DNA of 64,000 nt, from assembly GCA_023213395.1 (NCBI GenBank), contig CM041465.1:217131741-217195740 (forward strand). The letters run 5' to 3'. Origin of the DNA: Cycas panzhihuaensis (Eukaryota > Cycadophyta). The position numbers and the translations under genes were made by a program. Positions 46,127 through 56,776 of the stretch are shown here, piece by piece (within the stretch, counting starts at the first letter, position 1; each line of letters starts with the position of its first letter). Below the pieces are notes generated by a model that saw only the letters and a program-made list of their open reading frames with translations, had not been told where the DNA came from and did no database searches.

Positions 46127-46717
46127 TTCACCAGCCACGAGTAGTGACCATGTATAGTGGTTTGACTTTAAACACAGTTCATACATAGTTGTTCAACACT
46201 GAAAATCGAACCAACAAAGAAAAGGTGTATATCATAGATTGCATCTTGCACCATTGTCTATAAGCAAAAAATACCCAAAAATTGGAACCAATTTAGCTTG
46301 TGTGAGGTGCTAACACTTTTTTTGCTGTCTAGGCACTTGATTTGATGCCCAATGATGCCAAACAATATTCAAATAGAGCCCAATGCATTCTAAATAAGTC
46401 CAACATAACACTACACTATTAAATCACCTTTAAATGAAGCCTAATAGGCATATGAAGTGCCCAAATGTGCTTAACTAGCTTTAGATGGCTTCAACATGAG
46501 CCCAACATGGTCTGAATAGTGTCTAATATTGATTTTTGACCTCAAATTGTGTTAACTTTTCATTGACAAGTGAGTTCCACCTCTTTAATCACCATATTTG
46601 TCTCTCTTTTGAGTTGTCAGAGAAGATTGAAATTGGTAGAAACAAGGTTCTGCTAATGTTACCAGGCAAATTTCAATCTTGTCACCTCCACCCAATTGTA
46701 GCTTTAGTTATGGTAAG
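46127..46717 (-). other. C 5' leader, part next to the 5' LTR
   Basis: Non-coding continuation of C after A2. It contains the repeated word GCCCAA... (about 46340-46515), as in AGCCCAATGC, TGCCCAAATG and GAGCCCAACATGG, a loose local repetition. Confidence 0.6.
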
Positions 46718-46730
46718 CTCTAATACCATA
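46718..46730 (-). other. C primer-binding site
   Basis: Plus strand CTCTAATACCATA, complement of TATGGTATTAGAG, next to the 5' LTR. One transition from the consensus. Confidence 0.8.
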
Positions 46731-46762
46731 TGAAGAAACATTCATATATGTTTTCTTATCTA
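46731..46762 (-). repeat. C 5' LTR, part left of B
   Basis: Starts TGAAGAAACATTC; ends with ATCTA, the B target duplication. Confidence 0.88.
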
Positions 46763-47140
46763 TGTTAGAGATAATGTTTAATTAGTTAATGTTAATGTTA
46801 AGGAGTCCCCCTTAACTCTTTCATAATATTATTAAATTAGGATAATTAAGCTGTGTGCAAGGTGGTGTATACCTATTCATATAAAATTTCCATTGGTGAA
46901 CATAAGGGATTTTACATATGATTAGACAAGTATGAGGTGGCTATGTATTATAAATATGTATTAATACCTAATGCAATATTTAGAGATGATCATTTCCCAC
47001 AAGATTTATTGTCTTATATGTATGTACATAGTTTATTTTTTAGTTTGTTTATTTATTGTTTACATCTATTATCACCTCTTACATACATGCTTTATCATAT
47101 ATTCATATGTTTAATAGATTTATTCTATTATATTTCAACA
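46763..47140 (+). repeat. B 5' LTR
   Basis: Starts TGTTAGAGATAATG; ends TATTTCAACA. Hydrophobic frame from 46943 to 47143, stopping at the TGA of the primer-binding site. Confidence 0.92.
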
Positions 47141-49230
47141 TGATATCAAAGTAGGATAGCATGATCAATCCCTTGTAGTAGATTAAAGTAGTGAGATTAA
47201 AGAGCCAAAGTTCACCTGCGTGGAGATTGCATGGATGTTGATAAGTAATCATGAATGGTAGAGGGATCTGCTAAGAAAAATCACTAAAGTAGAGCCGCCC
47301 ACACCATGATTGAATGAAACCCTAAAAGGGAAAAGGAGCACGAGCAGTCAAAATCTTGCGTAGTTAGATCTGTCTATAATTATGTATGAAGAGAGGTACC
47401 TCTTAGGATCTAAGAGAGGCATAACCATTGATGAAAGGGTGTATCTTTAAATGCAGCTATGAGGACCAGTCATTGAAAGAGAAAAATTATCATGGAGAAG
47501 AGATTGTTGCTCAGCATGGAGAATGCCTTAATGGGATGAAGAACAAATGTTTATGAGTCATGCTTGTTAAAGAAACTATCAAATTTGTGAGGAGCTAAAT
47601 GAATACAAAGGTGTCTACATGGATGAAACACCTGAGTTCATGGAGTTTCACCCATTGAAAATGAAGACACAATGGAAGGGAGGAGGAATAACTACCATTG
47701 AAACCTCCCTGCATGAGTTGCCATATAGATAAAAATCTACAGAGATGAAGTTGGTATAAAGAGATTTCTCGTTGGATCACTATATGGCAAAGGGAAAGTC
47801 AATCGCAAATGATATTGTCCTTGCCATGGTGGAGAACAAAGAACTCCAAACAGAAGGAAAAACTGCCACAAAGTAAAGAGCACGCTATGTTGATTCGATT
47901 GCAGCTCAATTGTGGAAATCTGGCTGTTGCACCATGGACAACACTTGGAGCTCTATCTGTTATATAGAATGAGTTGTGCTATTTATCTGGTTGCTATGGA
48001 GAGTCCTACAATGAAGAAGAAATGGCTGGGATATGGCATGCCCAAATGTGCATCATGGAAAAATGCAGATACATGGAGGATCTAATAAAATACATTCATC
48101 TTTTAAGCAATTCGATCAGTTTTCTTGATCGATTTCATTCATGCATAATTGACATATATGTATGGAGAAGGAGGGATTTTGACATCACAATGAAAGAATT
48201 TACAAATGTTATATCAAATTTAATTGGATTGAATATTGATTTGAAGTCCATAAGCCCCCAATAGGTTGAGTCATGGTCATATGGAGACTAGTGTATGATC
48301 TAGAACTATTCATAAAAGGGGTTTATTTTTATTTTTGCTCAATTTTACTTTTGTGATTATATATTGGCACTGTTTCTTCGATATCTCTTCCTTGGAATGT
48401 CTGATATGAGTGTCGTCAGGTGTGTTGGCTTTGTTATTTTATCACAATCGACATGAGTTATGATATGATGTCTTTTGAGTTTGATGTCAAGCAAATTTTA
48501 ATCAAGGAAAGTAAGTTGAATATATTTCTAAGGCTCTAAAGAACCCTTATTTGTTAAAGATGCTTGATGAGAGAGTTATATTTTTAGCTTTTATGAAAAC
48601 ACATCCTATGTTGCTGGTATTTGTATGGTGGTTATATGTGAGTTTTAAAGCATACAAGTAAGTTTCATGAAATCTTGAAGAGCTCAGAGTCTGAGACTTC
48701 AAACATACTTGTCTATTAATTAATAGATAGATAGTGAACCTTGTAATCCCAAGATTAGGTGGCTATATATTGAGAGTGTTCTTGATAGAGGATCGATTCA
48801 TTTAATGAAGGCTTTAAGATGAAGAAGAAGCTATTATTAAATCCCATTTAGCAAGAGGTGGGATCTACTTACTATTCTTACTTTCAACTTATTTGATTGG
48901 ATAGGTAGTTTACCCTATTCTCAGAATAGTTGACTTGGTGTTGATAGAACCATGTACCTGAAGGAGTTTCTTAGAGAGTATATAGTTACAGTGGTTGGTT
49001 ACTTATGTAGTTTGGTAGATGGAGCTTTCTTCATATGAATGTCAGTAAGAATTGGTTGCCCTACAACTTCTAAACAACTTATATAAGACAGAGATGGATG
49101 TTGGAGAAGGCAGATGGTGCCTATTTTAATTGGAGAAGACATATGGTTCTTGCTTTAGTGAAAGAGTGTTTATGATGTCACGAAGTGTTGATGTGGTAGT
49201 TGAGTTATATAACTAAATATTATGGGGGGG
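47141..49230 (+). other. B internal non-coding region
   Basis: Between 47200 and 48070 ATGGA/CATGGAG words recur unusually often, giving a purine-biased stretch; I could not assign it to a gene. A 96-codon frame (47974-48264) lacks any recognised motif and is probably accidental. The block 48880-49040 is shared with A1, A2 and J. Confidence 0.6.
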
Positions 49231-49594
49231 TGTTAGAGATAATGTTTAATTAGTGAATGTTAATGTTAAGGAGCCCCCCCTTAACTCTCTCATAGGATTA
49301 TTAAATTAGAATAATTAAGTTGTGTGCAAGGTGGTGCATACCTATTCATATAAATATTCCATTCATGGACATAAGGGTTTTTACATGTGATTGGATAAGT
49401 ATGAGATAACTATGTACTATAGGTATGTATTCATACCTAATGCAATAATTACAGATGATCATTTCCCACAAGTTATAGTCTTATGTATATGTATATACTT
49501 CATTCTTTAATTTTTTTCATTTACTATTTACATTAATTTTCGCCTCTTGCATATGTGCTTTATTCCAATAGATCTACTCTGTTATGTTTTAACA
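49231..49594 (+). repeat. B 3' LTR
   Basis: Starts TGTTAGAGATAATG; ends GTTTTAACA. The hydrophobic frame from 49412 is shortened by a small deletion. Confidence 0.92.
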
Positions 49595-49599
49595 ATCTA

Positions 49600-50275
49600 T
49601 ATAATCTTTATCATACATAACAAGCACATCATTGAAGTAAAAATTTACATAGTACACAAGATTTTATATAGAAAAGTTTTTTGGTAAAAAATTCACCACA
49701 AAAGATCAATACTGATGATACTTAGATGATATTACAATGGATTTGAGGATTATTTATAATCCCTTAAATGGTACGTTCAACCCATTAGTTGTAATCCTTT
49801 GAAATATTTGTATCATTTGGATTAATACTAGTGCTGTTATTAACGATGCGTAGTGATAAGTATGGTAGCCAAAAGACGTTGGGTGAAAAACTGAAAACGT
49901 TGGATAGAATCCATAGGAGCGTCTGGGGAAACTAAGGCCGCTGTATGCAAACACGATCCATCAATTGCTATAACTCTTGGCACCCAGGCCATGTCTTATG
50001 TCTTTAACCAATGTTTGTATGTGGTTATACTCCAGCGAAGATGCCTACAAATTCACAACATTTGACATTCACGTTCTTTTTTCCTCTTTCTTTTCTTTTC
50101 TTTTCTTTCTTTTTTCTTTTTATTTTTTAATAATAAATTAAGGGGAGTAAATTTCGCCCCTGAGTGGAGACCCCTCGCCTCCCTCACCAAAGTGATTTGA
50201 GGGCGCCTATCAGCACAATTAACTAACCACATTTAATATTAAACATGTGGCTTAGTATTAACTACCACGTTAAAA
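49600..50275 (-). repeat. C 5' LTR, part right of B, with foldback insertion
   Basis: Continues the LTR to GACTACCACGTTAAAA-like end. Holds the foldback element 49831-50216. Without it the length fits the 3' LTR. Confidence 0.82.
49831..50216. mobile_element. Small foldback (MITE-like) element, copy 2
   Basis: Inserted in the C 5' LTR between GGATTAATACTA and AATTAACTAACC (the other LTR reads continuously here). Ends GTGCTG..TA and CGCCTATCAGCAC are inverted. The last 85 bp match the first part of copy 1 in inverse orientation, including GGGGAGTAAA, TGAGTGGAGA and CTCCCTCACC. A long pyrimidine tract (about 50080-50128) lies inside. The middle differs from copy 1. No protein. Confidence 0.72.
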
Positions 50276-50596
50276 ACGTTGAACACTAAAAATGAATAAG
50301 GAGAGTTTTCTCTTGGGCCAAAGAAGGGAAAACAATTTAACATTAAGAAAAATTTTCTTAGCAAAAGAAGAAAATGCTTTTCAAAGGCTAATATAAGAAT
50401 GATTTTAAGAATAAGAACTTTTTAAAGGAATCCTTTCATTCCTAATCATTGTTACTCTAAGGAAAATAGATGCTTTATTTGTGTTCAAATTGGCCATCTT
50501 ATTGCATAATGTCCCAATATAACTGGAGAGGCCAACAAAAATATGGACAAGAAATTAAAAAGGTTCCAATGTAGAGTGACATTGGTAATATATAGG
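50276..50596 (+). pseudogene. G: zinc-knuckle part of the split gypsy gag
   Basis: At 50471-50515 one frame reads CFICVQIGHLIA*CP, a CX2CX4HX4C knuckle with an internal TAA. The sequence before it is broken but Lys-rich, as usual upstream of knuckles. It is the continuation of 19055-19849 after removal of the C nest: same strand and correct gag order. H begins at 50597. Confidence 0.6.
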
Positions 50597-50796
50597 TGTT
50601 AGAGAAATAATAATTTTTCTTTTATATCTATGTAAGTTAACTTGAGGGTTATATGTCTAATCCCTCTTTAATGTACTAATGACACTTAACCTACATGCAT
50701 AAGCTTTCATATGTATATGATATATTTATATAAGAGAATTTCTCTCACATTAATGAATTGAAGTATTTTCTTCATCAATTCAAATTTGTTTTGACA
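50597..50796 (+). repeat. H 5' LTR
   Basis: Starts TGTTAGAGAAATAA; ends TTTTGACA next to the primer-binding site. No partner LTR in the window. Confidence 0.82.
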
Positions 50797-50812
50797 TGGT
50801 ATTAAAGCAAGG
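50797..50812 (+). other. H primer-binding site
   Basis: TGGTATTAAAGCAAGG, two mismatches to TGGTATCAGAGC. Confidence 0.82.
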
Positions 50813-52460
50813 TTTGTTGATAAAAGTTTGATTGAAGATAAATTTAAAATATTAAAGGATTCAATTTAAGAAAAGTGCTGAAGACATTCTATGGAGTTTT
50901 TAAAAATGAAAGGACACAAATCAAGTTCATTAATTGCAATATGGAACTGTATAGAACTGTACGAATAAATTTTTTTTCAAGGGCTAAGAAAGTGATGAAG
51001 TTTAGTATGTAGAATCATCTCATCAAGGAGAATAAATTGTTCCAAAGGCATGGGTTCAAATTTCTCTTTGTTAAGCAAGAAAACATAATTTGTAGGGGCA
51101 CATATTTATGAATTCAATCAAAGTTCTCTTAATTTTCTTTGAATTTTAGGGTAAAATCTATCCCAAACTATTCAATTGAAGAATATCTTTCACCTGCATG
51201 TAATTTTGTTGAATTTTATCAAAAGTTTGATAAGTTAGAAGTTTTTTTTTTTTTTAAAACCTATTTGGTCGTATATTTTTTGGGCTATTTTATGAAGAAA
51301 TTAGAAGACAAATCAATTTTTTTCTACAGATCTAAAAAAAGCATAACTTTAGCTTTATTTCAAGACCATTTTTTAAAAGTACATACAATTATACTTTTCT
51401 GTACAAATTCGTATACTCGTATGGTCGTACTACCTACTTTCAGTCTCTTACCTCTATTTAACTTTTTTCCTTAGTATACATTTAATCAACTGGCTTCAGT
51501 CTTTTCCCTTGGAGATGTTAACAAACTTACATAGCAGAATTACAACACCTAGACAGTAAAGATACAAAGGCTTTTAATGACAAAAAATGTGTGCGATATA
51601 GTCATAGGAAAAGAAGCCAAACCTACAAACTTAGTGGATATAATTAGTTGAGAAGAGAGGGATAGAATTACACTTGCTATAATCAGTTAGAGATTCTTTG
51701 TTGAGTCACATAGGTACAACTATCTCTTCTCTAGAGGCTTGAAGCATTTTAGCTTTACCTTACAGTAAAAAATTGAAACCTAAATAAATTCTTTTTGAGA
51801 GCAATTATATAAAATTCATCTCAAAGAAGGACAAGGTGTCTCAAATTCTAGTACTCAAATTATTGAAATTAAGAATAATCTAGACTTTATAAGAAAGAAT
51901 ATAGCCAATTCTGAATTCATATATTTGGCAATCAATAACTTGACAAAATCTTTTGATACTATGGTAAACACACTTACCATAGAAGGACGTCCCTTGACAT
52001 ATTGATAAGGCATATGCTATAAAAGGAGCAAAGAAATAAAAGGTACAAAGAGAAAACTGATATCAAATAAGTTTTTCTTTTAAAACTAAGTTTAGAAACT
52101 AGAGGATGTTCTAGGAGCACAATAAGAGGAAGAAGTTGACCTACTAGAGGTTGGACAAGAATTGCAACTAAAAACTAAAATAGGACCACTTGGTCTCTTG
52201 AAGGATGAGAAAGAACCACATGGATGTCAAGAGGGAGAGGAAGATCTTCATCTCTAAAATCTAGAGGCAACTTCCATTGTGGAAGGTATGGATATTTTGC
52301 TAGTGATTACAAAGTGCTTAATTTTTCAAATTGTTATTATTGTTAGACAAGACATTCTTCTAATCATTGTCTATAAAAACAAGATGACATTTAGAGAGGG
52401 AAAAGAATAGAGGAAAATTACAACAATGAATATGTTGAAGAAGAAGTCAAAGAGATTGCC
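50813..52460 (+). pseudogene. H gag remnant with two knuckles
   Basis: Broken frames lead to a Gly/Arg-rich stretch and two zinc-knuckle-like segments: NFHCGRYGYFASDY (about 52271-52312; first and last Cys lost) and CYYC*TRHSSNHC (about 52332-52370; spacing kept, one stop inside). The N-terminal gag is not recognisable in a single frame. A 111-codon frame at 51139-51474 has no gag motif and probably arises from AT-rich sequence. Confidence 0.68.
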
Positions 52461-53560
52461 TTTAGCACTGCCTTGGCTATGCACACCTACAACAATGAAG
52501 ATTGGTACAAAGACTCTAGAGCTTCCAATCAAATAATAGGAAGAAAAGATCTGTTTGAGATGTTGAGGTCATATCCCATCAACAAAATTATCAAACTCGG
52601 TAATAACTTTACTTTACAAATCGAAAAGAAAATAACAATTGCAATCTCAATCAATGATAAAATTAAAAAGATTGGTGAAGTCCTTTTAGGCCTAAAAGGA
52701 ATCTCTTATTTGTATCCCAGTTAAGAAAAAAAAGACAAGTTATCTGTAATGAAGATGGAAGGTGTCTCATCTGCGATATAGAAAATAATGGCATTCTAAT
52801 AGCAAGAAGAGTTGAAACTAACAATCTCTATAAATTAGTCTCCACTCTTATTGTGTCTATGCCATCTATAAATTCTTTTGTTGTGAACAACCCTCTCAAT
52901 AAAATTTAGCATTTAAAGTATGGATACATTACAAACAAATGATTAGAATTGTTGAAAAAATTTAATATGGTGAATGGTTTTCTTGAGATGTCTTTTGATT
53001 CTTTTATATATAAAAGTTGTATGATTAATAAACAATGCCAAGCTCCATTCTAGAAAAGTATATGGATAGTACAAAAAAGGTTAGAGTTGATTCATATAAA
53101 TCTATAGACTAATAACACTAAGTTTAATTAATGGTGCAAGGTATTTCCTTACCTTTATTGATATTTTTTCTAGAAGAAGATGGGTTTATTTTCTTTTCAG
53201 TAAATCATATGTCTTAGATTATTTCAAAGAGTTTAAGGCACAAGTTGAATTAAAAAGTAAATGCAAAATCAAAATTTTTTGATCTGATAGAGGAAGAGAA
53301 TATATCTCAAATAATTTTTGTCATTTCTTCAAGATAAATGGGATACAAACACAAGTCACTACTCCATTTATTCCACAATAAAATGGGATAGCAGAATGAA
53401 TGAATAGGACAATAATAGAAATGGCTCGAAGTATGATAAATGAAAAAATAATAACCAAAGCATACTGGGTTGAAGCCGTTAACATAACGATATATCTTAT
53501 CAATTAAAGTCCTATTCAAGCTCTAGACAAGATAACTCCCGAAGTTGCCTAACCAGAAGA
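52461..53560 (+). pseudogene. H protease and integrase
   Basis: Protease: DWYKDSRASNQIIGRKDLF (about 52500-52556), where DSG reads DSR, then GEVLLGLKGISYLYPS. GAG-pre-integrase: QHLKYGYITNK*LELLKKF (about 52908-52970) and MINKQCQAPF. Integrase core: LELIHINL*TNNT, YFLTFIDIFSRRWVYFLFS, then IFWSDRGREYISNNFCHFF (second Asp region, about 53276) and TPFIPQ*NGIAE*MNRTIIE (Glu region, about 53360-53415). KAYWVEAVNITIYLIN*SP ends it. Stops and shifts throughout. Confidence 0.8.
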
Positions 53561-54830
53561 AAGCTAGATGTAAGTCATCTTAAAATCTTTGGCAGTAAAG
53601 CTTATGTTCATATTCTTGATAAAAAACTAATTATTCTAGATAATAAAAGTGTTGAATAGATCATGATTAGATATAATAATAAATCCAAGGCATATGGATG
53701 CATAAATCCAAAGACAAATAGAATCTATGTTAATAGAGATGTAACTTTGATAAGCATATAAGTTAGAAGGATAAAATAATACATAGACAAGCAAAAGGAA
53801 ATGCATAAACATATGTTTCTGTTGAAGAAAATTTTGAAGTCACAACAATAGAAAAAATACATCAGAAATTAAACTTCGGAAAGAAAGTGAATAAGGCATT
53901 TTTGGGCAACAAGAAATCTAATCTTAAAGCTAAATAAAACTCCTTTGAAGATGAACAAGATTTTTTTCAAAGAATCAGTGGTAGAGCACCAAAAAAATTA
54001 TCAAAGTGGTACATCAAGACATTTGATGAATCGAAAGGTAATTTGTTTGAAGAAAGAACTAGATCACAAAAATATTAAAGTTTAATGTACTCTGTTGAAC
54101 CACAAAGTTACTTTCAAGCGTGTGACCATCAAGAAAAAATAAGACTTGGGAATTGGTTGATGCTTTCAAAGATAAGCCCATTGTTAGTTGCATATGGATA
54201 TATAAAATAAAAGTAAAATTTGATGGGACCATTGAAAGATACAAGGCAAGACTGATAGTAAACCTTTTCACCAGTAGCAAAATTGATAACTATGCAAATA
54301 GTTATAACCATGCCAAACACAATTCAATTGAAACATTATACAACTTGACGTTAAAAGTCCCTTTCTAAATGGTAAGTTGATTGAAGAAGTATATATGCAA
54401 CAATTAATAAGATATATAAAAAAAAGGTGAAGAACTTCTTATTTATAAATTAATAGAGGCCTTGTACGAATTAAAATAAACACCCAAAGTATGATATGCA
54501 AAATTAGATCGACATTTAAAAGAAACAAGTTTCTGTAAGTGTAACTCAAATCCTAGTTTGTACACTAAAACAAACAATGATAATTTAATAATTATCATTG
54601 TAGTTTATGTAGATGATATGATAGTTACAGGAAATAATGACTATACAATTTGTAAAATCAAATTATAGATGGAAAAGAAATTTAAAATAATCGATATGGG
54701 TATCAAAGATTTTGCAATCAAACAATAATTAAAGTAGATGTAATAAGTAAAATGTTAACTGAGTGATTCTAATTGAATAAAGATAAACTCTAACTAGTAA
54801 ATGAATTGAACGAATATATCAAGACATAAA
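53561..54830 (+). pseudogene. H integrase end and partial reverse transcriptase
   Basis: LKIFGSKAYVHILDKK and NKSKAYGCINPKTN (53575-53720) are the copia sequence after the integrase core. RT begins about 54140: SWELVDAFKDKPIVSCIWIY and KIKVKFDGTIERYKARLIV. Broken pieces continue with LKVPFLNGKLIEEVYMQQ near 54350. The polymerase box VVYVDDMIVTGNNDY (54603-54650) is intact. Sequence ends soon after MEKKFKIIDMGIKDF; connection and RNase H domains are missing. Confidence 0.82.
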
Positions 54831-54849
54831 CTTGACCATGCCAAAAGTG

Positions 54850-56296
54850 TTGGTTATGATGAAATAACTACATTCAAGATGCTCTCCATTAACTTATGCA
54901 AAACCTTTAGGTTATTGTATAAAAACCTCCTCATCTAAAATGCCATAAAAAAAAGTACTTTTAATATCTCTTTGGTGAAGCTCCCAACCAAAATGAGATG
55001 GAAGAGTAACAACCACTTATATAGTGGTAATTTTGGCCATATGTGTAAAGGTCTCCTCAAAGTCCACATCTTCAGTTTGTACATATCCCTTATCCATAAG
55101 TTAAGCCTTGTATTAGTCAATATCATTATTAGAATAATACTTCACCTTGTATACCCATATGTAACTAGTAACATTCTTCTTTGAAGGTACCTCACAAAGA
55201 TCCCATGTGTCATTATTTAGAATGGAGTCATACTTCTTCTACATAGTTATCTACTAGTGGGGTGCATCCTTGGCTTTAGTAAAGGACTCTTGTTCATCAG
55301 TGTTTAAAACATTAAACATTAAGGCAAAAATAACTTTGCTTTGTGTATGACTACCTATACTAGTATCAATGTCATCAACATTAAAATCTTTTATGGCCTG
55401 AGTATACTACTTAAGTAACTTTTTATAAAGAGTAGAGGAAAAAGGAATATCTACATGAGTTTTTTTTACTTTCTTCACTATGCTTTTTAATTTCATCCTT
55501 CTCTTTCGTGTTTTTAGCATAACATTTATAATTGGGATTATTCCCTTATTAAACTCATAAAAAAAAGACAACCCTACTAATTACAATCTTCCTCTCTAAG
55601 GAATTCCATATTCTATATGCCTTAACTGACTCACTATACTTGATAAGAATACATGTATGACTTGTCATTAAGATTTTATCTTTTTACATTAGATATATGA
55701 ACAAAAGGAGTATAACCAAATACTCAAAGATTATAAATAAAGATTTTCCTTTCTGATCAAATCTTCTTAGGAGTTATATTTGAAATAGTTATAGTAGGAC
55801 TTTTATTTAAAATATACATAATTGTATTTATAGCTTTATTCTAAAAACCATTAGATATATTCTTAGATTTAAACATATACTTAGTCATATTAACATTGGT
55901 ATGGTTCTTCATCTTGACCACATCATTCTATTATAATGTATATGATGTAGTCAATTATCACCTGATACCTTGATCCTTGCAAAAAATAGTGAATTTAAAT
56001 AACAAGTATTTACCTCCATTGTTGCTCCTCAAAATATTGATTTTCTTCTTAGAGGAGTTTTTTGATTCATCTTTAGATTCCTTAAATTTTATAAATGCCT
56101 CTGACTTGTTCTTTAGAAGATATATCCAAATCCTCTTAGTCAAGTCATCAATGAATCTCATGAAGTATTTAGCTCCTACAAATGAGACTAGTGTGATTGG
56201 TCTACATAAATTAGAATTAACTAATTCTAATTTATCCTTAGCCCACTAAGTAGACTTGATAAAAATTTCTCTGTGTTATTTCCATAAAGCACATGT
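54850..56296 (-). pseudogene. I: minus-strand copia RT-integrase fragment
   Basis: Read leftward from 56296. The integrase core frame 56161-55958 has MRFIDDLTKRIWIYLLKNKS and INILRSNNGGKYLLF (the usual D of LRSDNG is Asn). Broken sequence follows to the RT start at about 55070: QTEDVDFEETFTHMAKITTI, then VVVTLPSHFGWELHQRDIKS, with a shift before GILDEEVFIQ*PKGFA (about 54935-54895). The gag-protease end is missing at the J boundary, and the RT end is missing at the H junction. No LTR could be assigned. Confidence 0.78.
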
Positions 56297-56776
56297 TGTT
56301 AGAATATGTGATATTATCACATATATGATGTTTAATATAAAGTAGTGGACCCATATAAAATTTCACTCAATGAAATCATTAATAAATGTAATATGCATGG
56401 TTATTGATGTATAAATCCTATTAGATGATGAAAATGCTCAAGAAACATTATAGTTTATTTATGATGTGACTATTTATATAAATATATGCACACATTACTT
56501 GAGAACTTGAGAGAGGAATGACTCATTTAGAAATGTATTTATTTGATATCATAAAAAGGAGATTCCAACTTTAATATTTTTCTATGGCTTTTTTCACACT
56601 GAGTTTTGCATGTATAAATATGTTGTTTATCTTGTGGTACATTTTTGATATGTTCATATTCAATGATTCATATTAATATGTTAATCTTACATACACGATT
56701 TGTGTATATTCCTCATAATATGATTATTTTATTATACATGTTTAATATACTTTTGCTATGCATAATGAGTACATTA
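56297..56776 (+). repeat. J left (5') LTR
   Basis: AT-rich. Contains AGAGAGGAATGACTCATTT and the TATTATACATGTTTAATATAC region near its end, both shared with the right copy. Confidence 0.8.

Larger units (their letters stand above)
46763..49594 (+). mobile_element. B: non-autonomous LTR element related to A
   Basis: LTRs (46763-47140, 378 bp, and 49231-49594, 364 bp) are flanked by a perfect ATCTA duplication (46758-46762 and 49595-49599). The primer-binding site is a degenerate TGATATCAAAG (47141) and the polypurine tract is the G-run 49223-49230. The 2.09-kb interior has no gag or pol. The LTRs share with A the sequence around GGTGACTATGTACTATAAGT and GATCATTTCCCA. The 3' part of the interior shares a block with A1, A2 and J. 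Confidence 0.9.
19850..50275 (-). mobile_element. C: Ty1/copia retrotransposon split by a nest of later insertions
   Basis: The 3' LTR (19850-20174, 325 bp) lies at the left. The 5' LTR lies at the right in two parts (46731-46762 and 49600-50275), because B and a foldback element inserted into it. The coding region (20224 to about 24200) is on the minus strand. A2 inserted into the leader after 24942. Subtracting A2, B and the foldback element leaves about 6.0 kb, normal for copia, and about 328 bp for the right LTR, matching the left one. The flanks are CTTTG (19845-19849) and CGTTG (50277-50281) or ACGTT, so the target duplication is degraded or uncertain. LTR and protein resemble E, so C and E are related families. 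Confidence 0.85.
50597..54830 (+). mobile_element. H: truncated Ty1/copia retrotransposon
   Basis: A 200-bp 5' LTR (50597-50796: TGTTAGAGAAATAA to TTTTGACA) is followed by a TGGTATTAAAGC primer-binding site. Gag, protease, integrase and RT relics follow on the plus strand. No 3' LTR or RNase H is present: the element breaks off after the RT polymerase box, where minus-strand copia I begins. Possible target half is ATAGG (50592-50596). Confidence 0.85.

Noticed and set aside
17804-46730. tRNA-like matches at primer-binding sites
   Set aside because: Only 12-17 bases complementary to a tRNA end; no tRNA gene structure around them.
47974-48264. 96-codon frame inside B
   Set aside because: No motif, not found in A1 or A2, and not preserved as a frame in related interiors.
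51139-51474. 111-codon frame in H gag region
   Set aside because: Phe/Leu/Ser-rich translation of T-rich DNA; does not match copia gag.
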